A stretch of DNA of 64,000 nt from Batkoa obscura (lineage: Eukaryota; Entomophthoromycota; Entomophthoromycetes; Entomophthorales; Batkoaceae). The stretch lies in contig JASVEC010000062.1 of assembly GCA_030770535.1 (NCBI GenBank), positions 62,001-126,000 on the forward strand, given 5' to 3'. The position numbers were made by a program, and so were the translations under genes. Below are positions 45,463 to 56,023 of this stretch, piece after piece. Position 1 is the stretch's first letter. The number at the start of each line of letters is the position of its first letter. The notes below the pieces were generated by a model. It was not told the DNA's origin. It worked only from the letters and a program-made list of their open reading frames with translations, and made no database searches.

Positions 45463-47161
45463 ATGCCTACCGCGATACCTAATACCATTAAGAAAGAACC
45501 CGAAGCTCAAGAAGTATTTAACAATAAATCTCATAACAATAATTTTACAAATAATGAGAATTATACCCCAATGAAAGAACCACAGTTAATGGATCCTAAT
45601 AATAACACTCAAAGTTACAATGCATATAAAGGCAAATTTTCACCTTTGAGACAGTATCAAAACGAACAGCAACTCGATTATAATGCTCAAGCTCCCCCTA
45701 ATCAAGAAGAGAATATGACCAATCAAGCTATGAAGTAATTGAAATTTTATATCAAATTTGATTTTAACTAATATTATTATTAAAGAGCTCAGATGAATAA
45801 TATGCCTTTTTTACCTAGTAACACGTCAAACGAACATACTATCACTAGAAGGGCTAGTTTGGGTATGTATCCTCCAATGCCTAATAATCAAATGGATTTA
45901 GTAACCACTATTAACGATGTGCCATCTATATTATCAAAGGCAAATGTAGTTTTTGAAGGGAACTTTCAAGATATTTTAGAAAATTGGTAAGAGTAATTCA
46001 ATAAGTATGTTAATAAATATACTAATTTTGTTTTATTAGGAGTGATGAAGAAAAGCTATCTAAACGTAGATTAGTTCAGTTTTGGCGTCGGCATGAAAAT
46101 AATACGATCTACTGTTCATTTCAGCCCATTTTACCTAATGCTCGACCACCTAACAGTGTGATTATATCATGTATCTATTGGGAAGAAAGAATGGAATATT
46201 TTATTACGAGCGTGGATTGTATTCATTTACTTGAGTCACTTATCTCTGTAAGGTTTACAGTAGAAGAAAAGAATCGAATACGTCGTAATTTGGAAGGTTT
46301 CCGACCATTAACTGTTTCTAAATGTAAAAAAGAAACGGCTGATTTTTTTAAGTTGATTATGGCTTTCCCAAATCCAAAACCACGTAATATTGAAAAGGAT
46401 GTTAAAGTTTTTCATTGGCGTGTACTCCCATTTGCTCTCAAAAAAATAGTTAGCAAATATGTAAGCTTATCTCTTATTAATTAAAACTTTTTATTAAATC
46501 ATTTATTTAGGCCTCGGGTTATGCACCAGCATCGAATATGCCTATGGATAATTTTGGTAGTATGCAAGTTAAAAATAATGCTTCTCTTGGCTACAACCCT
46601 TACTATAACAGCAATCCTAGTAGTAATTATGGAGGTAAAATTATTATTTTAATATACAACCCAGATGATTTAATACAAATTTTAGGTTATCAACGTCGAT
46701 ATTCACAGCCAGCTAATTTAGTAAATTTAAATATGTTTGGGCAAAACTATAAATTGGTTCAATCTGGTCAACAAGCGGCAAATGCTTACTTTAATCAAAA
46801 CCAACCTATTTCACAATCCTATCAACAACAAACTAATTTTAGTATGAATAACCCAAGTATGCCCTCAATTTCAGAGCGACCTTCTTATGAAGATTTTGCC
46901 TCACAATTTGTTTATGCTAATCAAAACCAATCTTTCCAACGTCGTCATTCGCTTGCTGATCCTTACTCTGCCCATCAATCTAAGCCTAGAAATATGAATC
47001 CATTAGCTAGATTAAATGAAGAAACTATGTTTAATAGTAATATCTCACGTCCCAACAATGGGAATATGGATGCGTTAAGGCACCCTTCTGGGCTAGGAAT
47101 AGTAGAAGGTAGAATGGAATTAAACAAGGAGAACAATGATTTTAATGGTAACAACCATTAG
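45463..47161 (+). CDS. DUF7082-like fungal regulator
   Basis: Five exons: 45463-45734, 45786-45986, 46040-46460, 46511-46634, 46686-47161 (497 aa). The flanks are Asn/Gln/Pro/Met-rich low complexity, with TRRASLGM (a basic-directed phosphosite-like motif) near residue 105. The centre (about residues 150-305) is a compact domain: ENWSDEEKLSKRRLVQFWRR, IISCIYWEERMEYFITSVDC, FTVEEKNRIRRNLEGFRPLT, AFPNPKPRNIEKDVKVFHWR, LPFALKKIVSKY. I recognise this as a strongly conserved fungal domain, I believe DUF7082, found in putative transcription regulators; its molecular function is not known to me. The 51-nt intron at 46635-46685 is in frame and stop-free, so it is easily left in. RRYSQPAN and RRHSLADP later repeat the RRxS motif. 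Stop TAG. Confidence 0.72.
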
Positions 47162-48850
47162 CGCTATTATGTATAAGATAGTGATTACTTATTGGTTTAT
47201 TAGATTCAAAATAATTCATTTTTGATAGTTTGATTTTGGTGTAATATTATATACTTGTACTACTTGTATTACTTGCTTTTATTAAGTGCTCTCCATTTTT
47301 TAAGAATTCTTTATCTAAAACTTTTTTTGTCCGTGAAATTTTATTTATTTTACTTTTTTTTATTATATTAAAGCTGTTCATAGTTTTTAGTAAATTGTTT
47401 TATTTTCTATATTAATTAGTTTAAAAGATACTATTATGCACTATAAATAGTGAACTAAAAATCTAAATATATATATGATTGTTTTAAATTTAATTTAATT
47501 GTGAATAAGTGCTAGTCAAAATTGTAAAAAAGCTCATATTTTAAACTTAAATTGAATCAAAATAATCAACTATTCAAAACTCTAGTTCATTATTTCAAAA
47601 ACATTAATATATTTAAAACAATTCACAAAAATCAAATTTGCTAAATAAAGTAAATTGTATTCTAAAAAGAACAATTTGTTGTTAAAGAAATAATCAATAT
47701 AATTAATTGAAGACAAAACTAATATTAATGTTAAATAAAGCTTCTGATTATTAGATTATAACATAATTTTTAATGAAATTGATCATTTACTAAAAATATT
47801 CTAGAACCTTTTGTAAATTAATTTCAAAATATATATGTCTATAAATATGAAAAAATTGTTATAATCTATTAAATAAATAATATGAGATATACTTTTATAT
47901 CACTATGAAAATTCCATAGAAAGTTAAGATAGTCAAAACAAAAAATTTGATTAGTCAAATATCTTGGTATAAAAGTATATTATACTACTTGTTTAACCTA
48001 ATAATAACAGCTTTTTCGTATTTATTTATACAAAACAACATTTTATTCTAATATAGTAATCCATCAGAACAAGACAAGTAACATGTCAATAATTTTTAAA
48101 CCTAATCTTTCGTTCAAAAGATTTGAAGATTAGCTGTATTTTATAAAAGAAATAGTTAACAATCATTATACGGGGATGTATTTTTGTGTTTAAGAATTTT
48201 ACCAACAAATTTTCCACTCAAATAGCGCTTAAAAAATGGAAAAAATAATGAAGTCAAAAACACTCCCATATAGCATTGCATAAAATATATCAAATAGCAT
48301 ATTTATTTAATTTAGGCTTTTCTAAAACGGTCATAACTTTTTGTGGTTTCTACAATGATCAACTATTTGTTAGTCCCTTTTCTCCTTTCTTTTTTTTCGA
48401 GTTAGAAAAATTTATTATTAGATCTTTTTAGTCTACATAATTTTGTTATAGAAGTGATAGATAATAACTTATTAAAAAACTAAAGGAAAAGTAAGATAAA
48501 TAAGGTATAAAATAAGCAATGTTTCCATTCAGATATCTATTTTTTAAAATTAAATTTTCAATCTTTTTTATTTTATACAATCATAAAATATACTATTATA
48601 GCCCTTTTGTTATTAAAAAAGACGTTTTAATCAACTTCTAAACTTAAAAGCCTCATCAAAATAATCCCTCATTCTTAATTTCCGTTATAAAGTTATTATC
48701 ATGCAAGTAAAGAAAAGACATTTGTTATCCATCAAACAACATGTAAAAAATTGATAGAGGAAGAAAAAACTAGTTTTTTAAATCTCCATTAATTATCATA
48801 AAAAAGTTGAGTAAACCCTAGAAAATACATATCATAGAATACTAGCAAGA
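47162..48850. other. Gene-free with one MITE
   Basis: Long AT-rich stretch downstream of the DUF7082-like gene; only the MITE at 48167-48272 was recognised. Confidence 0.5.
48167..48272. mobile_element. MITE family 1, copy 7
   Basis: About 106 bp, left TATACGGGGATGTATTTTTG, right AAACACTCCCATATA. Interior AAGAATTTTACCAACAAA and AATAGCGCTTAAAAAATGG, orientation as copy 1. Confidence 0.8.
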
Positions 48851-49090
48851 TTATATAAAGTTGAAAATAAATCCAAAGTTCAAGTATCAAAAAAAGGTGA
48901 AATTGGCATCATGTATTGTTTTATCCACTACCATTGCTTCTTTCATCAGCCCTTCTTTGCACAAAATATACATGATTTAAGTGATAATGCTTTAGATAAA
49001 TGTTTTGGCCAAACGTTTATTGATACGCTTAATGGGTGCATTTCCAGTGTCAAATACCGTAGAAATAATGAAGGAGATAACTGCTCGTAA
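48851..49090 (+). pseudogene. Decayed member of the small secreted protein cluster
   Basis: The frame from 48897 reads VKLASCIVLSTTIASFISP, close to the signal peptide of the intact genes (MKFASCVALLSIVAPSFGF) but with GTG where their ATG is. A TATATAAAG box at 48852-48860 stands 37 bp upstream, similar to the intact copies. The frame then breaks; another frame gives DKCFGQTFIDTLNGCISS and a stop at about 49090. Read as a dead paralogue; the mature part is only weakly similar. Confidence 0.45.
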
Positions 49091-49840
49091 TCAATAAAAA
49101 TACTTAAATAGAAGTCTTTGGACTATGAAAGTTAAAATCTACAAATTATTAACATTATCATTTATTGTATAAATATCCAGATAAAAACAGAATTTGTTAT
49201 CCTTAATGTTTTAATCTATAGTTTAAAATACTTTATAAACTTATAACATAATTGAAATAGTGAATTTATAAAAAGACATAAACAAAATGTAGAAACTTGA
49301 AGTTTGATACAATTAAATCGAGATTAATAGTTTGAATGCCATTAAAATAGGAACTCCGAAACAAGTATTTAATGGTAAGGAAATTCACTATCTAAAAACA
49401 TAAACTCCAGTCTCAAAGCTACTTTTTAAACACCTTTAAATCTCTGGTTTGTGTGTATATAATAAATTTTTGAATAACTTATAAATTGGTTTCTCGTTTT
49501 CTTCATGAATATTCATTAAGTATTTTTGGCTAGTTTTAATATGTGAATGAAACGAACTTCTCTTATTATGTTATAAGATGCTTTCAGTATGTAAAAAGAG
49601 TACGTTTTATTTCAAACGATACTTTATCAATAGTTATAATAAAAAACTGTATTTATTATACCTATTACTTATTTTCTTAATGTTTTTGTTACAAATAAAA
49701 CCTTGTTTTATTTATCAACTTATCAAATCAATGACATCTATTTATCCAAAATAAGCTAGTTACAAATTTTAAGCTATGGGCTTTAATTTAGAAATTGCAC
49801 ACAAACAGAAACAACTAGTACCCTTGAAAACTTCTTATCT
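49091..49840. other. Gene-free, nothing recognised
   Basis: AT-rich. No repeat or coding relic found. Confidence 0.4.
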
Positions 49841-50165
49841 CTATTGCAATTGTATAACCCAGACTTGATATTTACATTGACCTGATCCACCTTCCTTATT
49901 ATTACAGTTGCTCACCTGAAACCAATGCTCCACTCCTTCAATTCCATTCGCAGCATTCAAGAGCATGGCCCTCAAGGAACTTTCTTTCATCGTCCATTCC
50001 AAATTTTTCAGATCGAAATCCCCTAACCCAGATCTCTTAAATACTCTTCTTTCTAAAGTCCCCGCCTCATCCTCACACCAAGTCCTTTGCACCCTAAAGG
50101 CTGCCTCTTCCTTTCACCTTTTCCTCCCTAATTGGTTCTCCGGTTTAACTCCATTTTTACACTAA
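49841..50165 (-). other. Islet of contrasting base composition with an 83-codon ORF
   Basis: Roughly 46% G+C by eye in a surrounding of about a quarter, with sharp edges near 49860 and 50165. The minus strand is open from 50092 to 49841; residues include TWCEDEAGTLERRVFKRSG, FDLKNLEWTMKESSLRAML and NAANGIEGVEHWFQVSNC. One stop upstream the same frame continues GVKPENQLGRKR. No family is recognised. Codon use is unlike the neighbours. Candidates are a recently captured foreign fragment or an exon of a transferred gene; chance is possible. Confidence 0.35.
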
Positions 50166-50333
50166 TAAAGTCACAAGGCTCTTGTCTTAAATTTTAAAAA
50201 CTACACAGAAAAAATATTGAATTATGAAAATGGAAATTAAAATATTACTTTGTGAAAAATGGAGATATAATAATCAAAAGAATATGTAAAATATTCAAAA
50301 AAAAATCTTTTGATAAATTATAAAGTTATAAAA

Positions 50334-50673
50334 ATGAAATTGATTTCCTATCCTGCTTTATTATCAACTATCGCTCCTCCTTTAGGCTTCTTAGTTCAAG
50401 AAAATCATAATCCAGTACGCCAAGATGACTATGATGAAGGTCAGGATAGAGACTATAGTGGAAGCTATGATAAAGGCTACGTAATATACTATAGAGTTAA
50501 ACCTCGGAGTTCCCATGAAAGTTCCAAGTACTGCGATCCTGGAAGTAATGATTTTTACCTGTTCTAGAGGAGAGTGTATCTTCCATTAATCTGATCTAGA
50601 AATTACTTGTAAACAGGATTGTTATGGCGAAGTGTACTGCGTATTTTGTTCACTATATAAAAGATCTAAATAG
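50334..50673 (+). pseudogene. Decayed CBM19-like secreted gene
   Basis: ATG at 50334 opens MKLISYPALLSTIAPPLGFL, clearly related to the signal peptide of the intact copies, then an acidic spacer (DDYDEGQDRDYSGS) where they have Gly/Tyr, and KYCDPGSNDFYLF with a stop at 50565-50567. The next frame continues the cysteine pattern: CSRGEC, ITCKQDCYGEVYC. At least one frameshift and one stop make it a pseudogene. Confidence 0.6.
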
Positions 50674-51032
50674 GAGTGTTTAGTTATAAAGTTAAAAATT
50701 CTATGTTAAAATGAGGTTTAAAAGAAATAGAAATTTAAAGGTAAGTTATGATATTGAATATTATACTTTGATTTATTTACCACACAATGCGTATCTTAAA
50801 GTCTTTACCATGCTTAACGTAGTAAGATTGTGAAAAAACATAAAAGTTATACTAAGGCTTAAAGTTTTACATGTAATTAAATAATGGAGATACAGGATAA
50901 ATCTAGATGGTAATTCCGCTATAATTGAGGATATGACAAAAAAAGATGAATTATAACAATTTACATAAAACAAACAATTTGCCTAATTTTAACAAAATTG
51001 CTGTTATTGAAAAATAAAAACAAGATTTATTT

Positions 51033-51239
51033 GTGTTATTGTGTTATTGTGTTATTATGTCATTTGTCACTGCTCCTTCTTCTAATTTTTTATATGATGG
51101 CAATTATAACTGTCGTATTGGGGCTGCATTTTGTAGTTGTAGCACTAATAGGCATATTAGATGTATGCAAAGTCATTTTTTTCCCCTTAAATATACTCTA
51201 AGAAGTAGTTTTCAACAAGAGCGATATGGTATATCTTGA
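51033..51239 (+). pseudogene. CBM19-like gene fragment
   Basis: The frame reads SFVTAPSSNFLYDGNYNC, then CRIGAAFCSCSTNRHIRC, comparable with APSFGFLFH, NYGGC and CREGAMFCDYNSGGFYTC of the intact genes. No good ATG-signal peptide and the last cysteines are missing, so it is a truncated or decayed paralogue. Confidence 0.4.
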
Positions 51240-51470
51240 AAAAATTAGTTTTATAAAATATTCAGATAAATAGTTAAATTTAGATTATTTAATATTCAAA
51301 GATATTTAAAGATAATGTGAGCAAATGCCTTAATTATAAATATTCCTATAGTTATGGATGTATATAAATATCCCAATATCTAGTTTTAGTATATGTTACA
51401 TATAATTTTTTATAGTCTTATAATTAAATAAACTTTTAAACAAAAAAGAAATAAAGTATTAGCTCAAATT

Positions 51471-51630
51471 AATACAGCTCTGTAACTCTACTGCAACCTA
51501 ATTTGCACTAATTTTTAGACTAACTATTTTTTGTTGGAGTTTTGATAGCTGGTTTAATTTTTGTTATTTTTAGCAAAGTTATAACTTTAAATCAACACTT
51601 AGTTGGTTCCAATAGAGCCACAGTAGTATT
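51471..51630. mobile_element. MITE family 2, copy 3
   Basis: About 160 bp. Left end AATACAGCTCTGTAACTCTA, right end CAATAGAGCCACAGTAGTATT, which are imperfect inverted repeats of about 25 bp. Lies 250 bp upstream of an intact CBM19-like gene. Confidence 0.6.
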
Positions 51631-51820
51631 TATCAGAAAAAAATCAATTCAGTAAAAACAAATTAAAAATAAAAAACTGCAAACTTTATTTTTAGGCCAA
51701 AAAATTGTAGAAAAAGACGGATGACGGAAAAGCAAAAATAAATTGAGGTATTAACTCCGTGAAAAAAGGGGGTAGAGTAACCAACAATAAAGCAACTAGA
51801 GCTAGGCTGTCAAAAGATGA

Positions 51821-51829
51821 TATATAAAG
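51821..51829 (+). promoter_or_regulatory. TATA box, CBM19-like gene A
   Basis: TATATAAAG, about 52 bp before the first intragenic ATG at 51881; identical in the duplicate at 53319-53327. Confidence 0.6.
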
Positions 51830-51880
51830 AAAAAAGAAAAAGCTCAATATTTTTATCAAACTAACGATTAAATTACAAAT

Positions 51881-52174
51881 ATGAAATTTGCTTCTTGTGT
51901 TGCTTTATTATCAATTGTTGCTCCATCTTTTGGATTCTTATTCCATAAAAGCTCCAACTCTTTACGTAATGGGTACTATGGTGGTGGAGGTAACTATGGT
52001 GGAGGTAATTACGGTGGTAACTATGGTGGATGTCGTGAAGGAGCTATGTTTTGTGATTATAACAGTGGTGGTTTCTATACTTGTGCTCAAGGTCGTTATG
52101 TCCTTCGTCAATGTGGTCCAGGAACTCGCTGTCAACAACAAGGTCAAGACAATGTCTTCTGTAATTATGCCTAA
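51881..52174 (+). CDS. Small secreted CBM19-like chitin-binding protein A
   Basis: Single exon, 97 aa. Signal peptide MKFASCVALLSIVAPSFGF; a Gly/Tyr/Asn-rich spacer (GGGGNYGGGNYGGNYGG) that may be flexible; then a six-Cys module C-x6-C-x8-C-x9-C-x5-C-x9-C: CREGAMFC, GFYTC, GRYVLRQCGPGTRC, VFC. The CGPGTxC signature and C-...F-x-x-C-x-x-G-x-[WY]-V order match fungal CBM19, known to bind chitin. A free-standing secreted CBM19 could coat fungal wall chitin or host cuticle; that is inference. Stop TAA. Neighbouring paralogues lie on both sides. Confidence 0.8.
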   Translation: MKFASCVALLSIVAPSFGFLFHKSSNSLRNGYYGGGGNYGGGNYGGNYGGCREGAMFCDYNSGGFYTCAQGRYVLRQCGPGTRCQQQGQDNVFCNYA

Positions 52175-53170
52175 TTCTATAAAATACTTAAATAAAAATA
52201 TTAAATTATAAAGTTTAGTTTTAAGGACATTATTTATAATGAACTCCTCTAAATATAAACAGTGGCTTAAAAATGGATCTAGATAATTGAATTTTTTTTA
52301 GTACTTTTACATATTTCAAAGTATGTTTAGGGCTTTAGAGATATTAAATATTTAAGAAAATATATAGAAAAGACATCGAAATTAAAATCTAACATGCGAT
52401 TAAAGAACTAGTATATGCTATAGAATATAAATTCTGAAAATACTACACTCTTTTGACGAAAATAAGAGATTTATTTTAGAAACTAGTTTGCTAAAAATTT
52501 AACTAGCTTTTACAGAAATCTTTGCTTATATTTTTTACTCAATATATGAGAGTGTTTTTTCTGGTTTCATCACTTTTTCTATTTTAAGCGCTATTTGAGC
52601 GGAAAGGTTGTTAGTAAAAGTCTTAAACAAAAAAACACATCTGTATGTGCTAATATTAAAAATTTATTGTAAAAGATTGAATTCCGTTTGTAAAACCATC
52701 TTCCAAATAAACTATGTGAATCTTAATATTAACTTAAAAACCAAGGCCTTAATTTAAGAGCAAAAATTAATTGACCAACTAATGAAGAATGAGGATAAAT
52801 TTAGATGTCAATTCCATTAAAATAAGGATGGGAAATTAAAAGAAATAGAAATGATTCATACAAAACTAGCATCACATCTCAATTTTTATCGAAGGCTGCT
52901 ATCATTTAAAAAGCCACTTAATACCTAAAGATATTAGTAGTTAATGTGAACTAAATGAGTTAACTAAAAACATATATATAACATTAACACAACAACTCAG
53001 TGGTGTAGCTTTAGTACATATTATATGTTTTTTCAGTTTAGTAATTAAACAAATTTCTAAGCTTAGAGAAGGGATGGATAAAATATTAACTAAAAAATAT
53101 TTCTGCCAACAGAAAAATAAAATCTGGTAAAAAATCATACCTTTGAAATGATCAAAAACTAAAAATAAAT
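52175..53170. other. Spacer with one MITE
   Basis: Between the two near-identical genes. It holds the MITE at 52545-52646 and is otherwise unrecognised AT-rich DNA. Confidence 0.45.
52545..52646. mobile_element. MITE family 1, copy 8
   Basis: About 102 bp, left TATGAGAGTGTTTTTTCTGG, right AACACATCTGTAT; interior TTTCATCACTTTTTCTATT and TAAGCGCTATTTGAGCGG. Located between the duplicated CBM19-like genes. Confidence 0.75.
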
Positions 53171-53693
53171 AAAACTGCAAACTTTATTTTTAGGCCAAAA
53201 AATTGTAGAAAAAGACGGATGACGGAAAAGCAAAAATAAATTGAGGTATTAACTCCGTGAAAAAAGGGGGTAGAGTAACCAACAATAAAGCAACTAGAGC
53301 TAGGCTGTCAAAAGATGATATATAAAGAAAAAAGAAAAAGCTCAATATTTTTATCAAACTAACGATTAAATTACAAATATGAAATTTGCTTCTTGTGTTG
53401 CTTTATTATCAATTGTTGCTCCATCTTTTGGATTCTTATTCCATAAAAGCTCCAACTCTTTACGTAATGGATACTATGGTGGTGGAGGTAACTATGGTGG
53501 AGGTAATTACGGTGGTAACTATGGTGGATGTCGTGAAGGAGCTATGTTTTGTGATTATAACAGTGGTGGTTTCTATACTTGTGCTCAAGGTCGTTATGTC
53601 CTTCGTCAATGTGGTCCAGGAACTCGCTGTCAACAACAAGGTCAAGACAATGTCTTCTGTAATTATGCCTAATTCTATAAAATATTTAAATAA
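53171..53693 (+). repeat. Duplicated block, copy B
   Basis: Near-identical to 51673-52195. Sequence similarity ends abruptly at both edges, so it is a short segmental duplication rather than whole-locus homology. Confidence 0.9.
53379..53672 (+). CDS. Small secreted CBM19-like chitin-binding protein B
   Basis: 97 aa, identical in protein to copy A at 51881-52174; one synonymous change in the codon after LRN (GGG to GGA). Same signal peptide, Gly-rich spacer and six-Cys CBM19-like module, same TATA box at 53319-53327. The identity including flanking promoter suggests a very recent duplication or gene conversion. Confidence 0.8.
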   Translation: MKFASCVALLSIVAPSFGFLFHKSSNSLRNGYYGGGGNYGGGNYGGNYGGCREGAMFCDYNSGGFYTCAQGRYVLRQCGPGTRCQQQGQDNVFCNYA

Positions 53694-54224
53694 ATAACAT
53701 TACCAAATTTTGTTTTGATGACGTTTACTTATTAAATTTTAAGCTGTTACAGTCCTATTTTTAAAAGTTTTGAAAGAACCAAAGGGGCGACTATAATTTT
53801 GGACACCTTTATTAAATTGAAAGCAACTCTTAACTTTTAATTCTGAGGAATAAAATATAGCTGTCTCTATTTTTTAAGTAGCTTTCTTCCATAGTTACTA
53901 AAGTAGTGCATATAATGTCCTTATTTTAATATTATCAATGATATTATTATATATTTTAGCGCTTTGTGGTATAATTTTATGATTAAAAACGGGCTTTTTT
54001 AGATCAATATCAAATACCTCAAATTAAAAATAAATAACGCTTTATTTTTTTAGATTATAATAAGTTGAGAAATCGAAATAATTGATAGTTCATTTAGATA
54101 AAAAACATTACAGTAAAAACATTAACCTAAAGTATTTACATTCCGCCTACGGAAATTATGTCTAAAATACAATATTCTACTCATATTTGTTATTGATTAA
54201 AATAAAATAATATAAATTATATCA
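53694..54224. other. Spacer, nothing recognised
   Basis: AT-rich spacer before the MITE at 54225. No coding relic recognised. Confidence 0.4.
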
Positions 54225-54331
54225 AATGAGGATGTATTTTTTTGTTTAAGAACTTTACTAGCAGTATCTCTACTCAAATAGTACTTAAGAAACGGAAAAA
54301 GCAATAAAACTAAAAAAACGCCCCCAAATAG
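54225..54331. mobile_element. MITE family 1, copy 9
   Basis: About 107 bp, left AATGAGGATGTATTTTTTTG, right AACGCCCCCAAATA; interior AAGAACTTTACTAGCAG and AATAGTACTTAAGAAACGG. Orientation as copy 1. Outer TA partly lost. Confidence 0.7.
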
Positions 54332-54582
54332 TCCTTTATCTATTACAAAAGTCCGCTGTTTCTTAAAATAAAAACTAGCATTAATTTTAAAAGGATTAAG
54401 GGGTAGATGTAATATTTTAAGTTTACCAAATTATATGCTTTTTTGTAGCCCATGATTTATCACAATAAAAATATTAAGGGTTTTATGGCAATATTTATAC
54501 TTTGGTAGAAAAGCATTTGATATAAAAATAGCTGAATAAACTCCGTGTCCTAAAAGTATTTAAGATATGAGTAAACCTATAG

Positions 54583-54590
54583 TATATAAA
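54583..54590 (+). promoter_or_regulatory. TATA box, CBM19-like gene C
   Basis: TATATAAA about 47 bp upstream of the ATG at 54637, the same spacing class as in copies A and B although the surrounding promoter DNA differs. Confidence 0.6.
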
Positions 54591-54636
54591 GCAGTAGAAT
54601 GGATGATCAATTTTATCAAAAAAACCTCAAATCATA

Positions 54637-54921
54637 ATGAAATTTACTTGTGTCGTTTTATCAATTGCTGCTCCATCTTTTGGATTCTTATTCCATAGAA
54701 GTTCCAATTCCCTACGTAACACAAGGCCAGATTGGTCTTGGAACACAGGTAATAATGGCAGTGGTAACTATGGTGGATGTCGTGAAGGAGCTATGTTTTG
54801 TGATTATAACAGTGGTGGTTTCTATACTTGTGCTCAAGGTCGTTATGTCCTTCGTCAATGTGGTCCAGGAACTCGTTGTCAACAACAAGGTCAAGACAAT
54901 GTCTTCTGTAATTATGCTTAG
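54637..54921 (+). CDS. Small secreted CBM19-like chitin-binding protein C
   Basis: Single exon, 94 aa. Signal peptide MKFTCVVLSIAAPSFGF, a different spacer (RPDWSWNTGNNGSGNYGG) and then a six-Cys CBM19-like module identical in protein to copies A and B. At DNA level the module (about 54765-54918) differs from them at only two or so positions, whereas the signal-peptide half and both flanks have clearly diverged. That contrast points to gene conversion of the mature domain or very strong constraint. Stop TAG. Confidence 0.8.
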   Translation: MKFTCVVLSIAAPSFGFLFHRSSNSLRNTRPDWSWNTGNNGSGNYGGCREGAMFCDYNSGGFYTCAQGRYVLRQCGPGTRCQQQGQDNVFCNYA

Positions 54922-55382
54922 CCCGTATTCATTTATTAAAATGAGATTAAAACTACTTTAGGTTTTGTTTTTATATGTTTCAATGTTTACAAATTAAAAG
55001 CATTTGATTGATTATATACAAATGAAAAACAATAGCTAACGTTCTCGACACTAGTTTTTTATAAAATCTTCGGTTAGATGTTTGATTATATTTGATTTTA
55101 CTGTCTTTAAATTCTTTGCTATATTGGTTTACTATTTGGTCTCATAATAAATGAAAAATCTTTTAAAAATAAAGTAATACTTTATTGAACTTAACTTAAT
55201 ATTCTCAGTATTTTTACATCTAATAAATATTTCATATCTTTATATTAGAAAATTGTTGTAATATATAAGCCCTTATATAAAATTTATGTAATTTTATAGT
55301 TTATGGGTTATTTAGTAATTAGGAAATTAAATCAACTTAAATACTTATACATTGTTACTATCAGCACGACATTTGTTTAGCA
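54922..55382. other. Spacer, nothing recognised
   Basis: AT-rich region downstream of gene C, without a recognised repeat or ORF. Confidence 0.4.
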
Positions 55383-56023
55383 TATAGGGATGCCTTAATT
55401 GGTTTTAGAATTTACTCAAAAATTAATCTAAATTTTAAGTTTTTTAGATTTATGTCTTAACATATGGGCTGTCCTAATTGGTTTCAGGATTTAGAAATTA
55501 ATTCAAATTTTAAAATAAAATAAAACAAAGAAAAGATATATTTGTGAAATATCGCTTTGTCAGTGCCATGGTTAATTAGAACATAACAATCCCCTAAGCT
55601 GTTGTGTTCTCGAGTTTAGAGGAAATCAATCCCATGTTCTTATTTTGATTTGTTATGAGAATTTCTAGCTCCATCCAAAAGAATATCATCTTCTCATTTT
55701 GATATTTATACTTTTCAGAGTATAAAAGAGTTTACAGAGTATAGTAGTTCGAGGCTTTTTAACTGAATTATTCCCTGATATCTCGTACATTTAATAAAGC
55801 CACTAAGTTTACTTAATAGTATTTTACGTAGATTTTACATTAGTATTGTCTATTCTATTTGTCTTATATAGCTTGTAACCTATTACGTGCTATTCCTCAT
55901 AATCTAAGTCTATCTTAGTCACATAAACTAAGACCTTTCGACTTATAGTGTATTCAACCCAGCAATAGCTGTTCTTGACTCCAAACCCTGAGTACCAGAT
56001 TTCACACTTGGACATCCCTATAT
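55383..56023. mobile_element. Composite: TIR element (family 3) with an inserted LTR
   Basis: The left edge ATAGGGATGCCTTAATTGG and right edge GGACATCCCTATAT are inverted repeats of about 10-14 bp. The left-end motif recurs at 55463 (ATATGGGCTGTCCTAATTGG), so the left part is a tandem or nested pair. An LTR-like segment lies inside at 55558-56005. Only this copy is seen, so the TIR family is provisional. Confidence 0.4.
55558..56005 (+). mobile_element. Solo LTR fossil
   Basis: About 448 bp, starting TGTCAGTGCCATGG and ending GATTTCACA (TG...CA, with TGT...ACA inverted ends). A TATAAAAG promoter-like box lies near 55722. The right half is shared with the decayed element at 1-202. No internal coding region adjoins, so it is a solo LTR, likely Ty1/copia- or Ty3-type but unassigned. 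The target-site duplication is not convincing. Moderately old. Confidence 0.5.

Larger units (their letters stand above)
51673..52195 (+). repeat. Duplicated block, copy A
   Basis: About 523 bp almost identical to 53171-53693 (constant offset 1498; two or three differences seen by eye). It contains promoter, TATA box, whole gene and the first 20 bp past the stop. Confidence 0.9.

Noticed and set aside
51962-52147. Minus-strand Thr/Ser-rich ORFs opposite the CBM19-like genes (also at 53460 and 54712)
   Set aside because: Shadows of the real plus-strand genes, lacking a signal peptide and duplicated only because the sense gene is.
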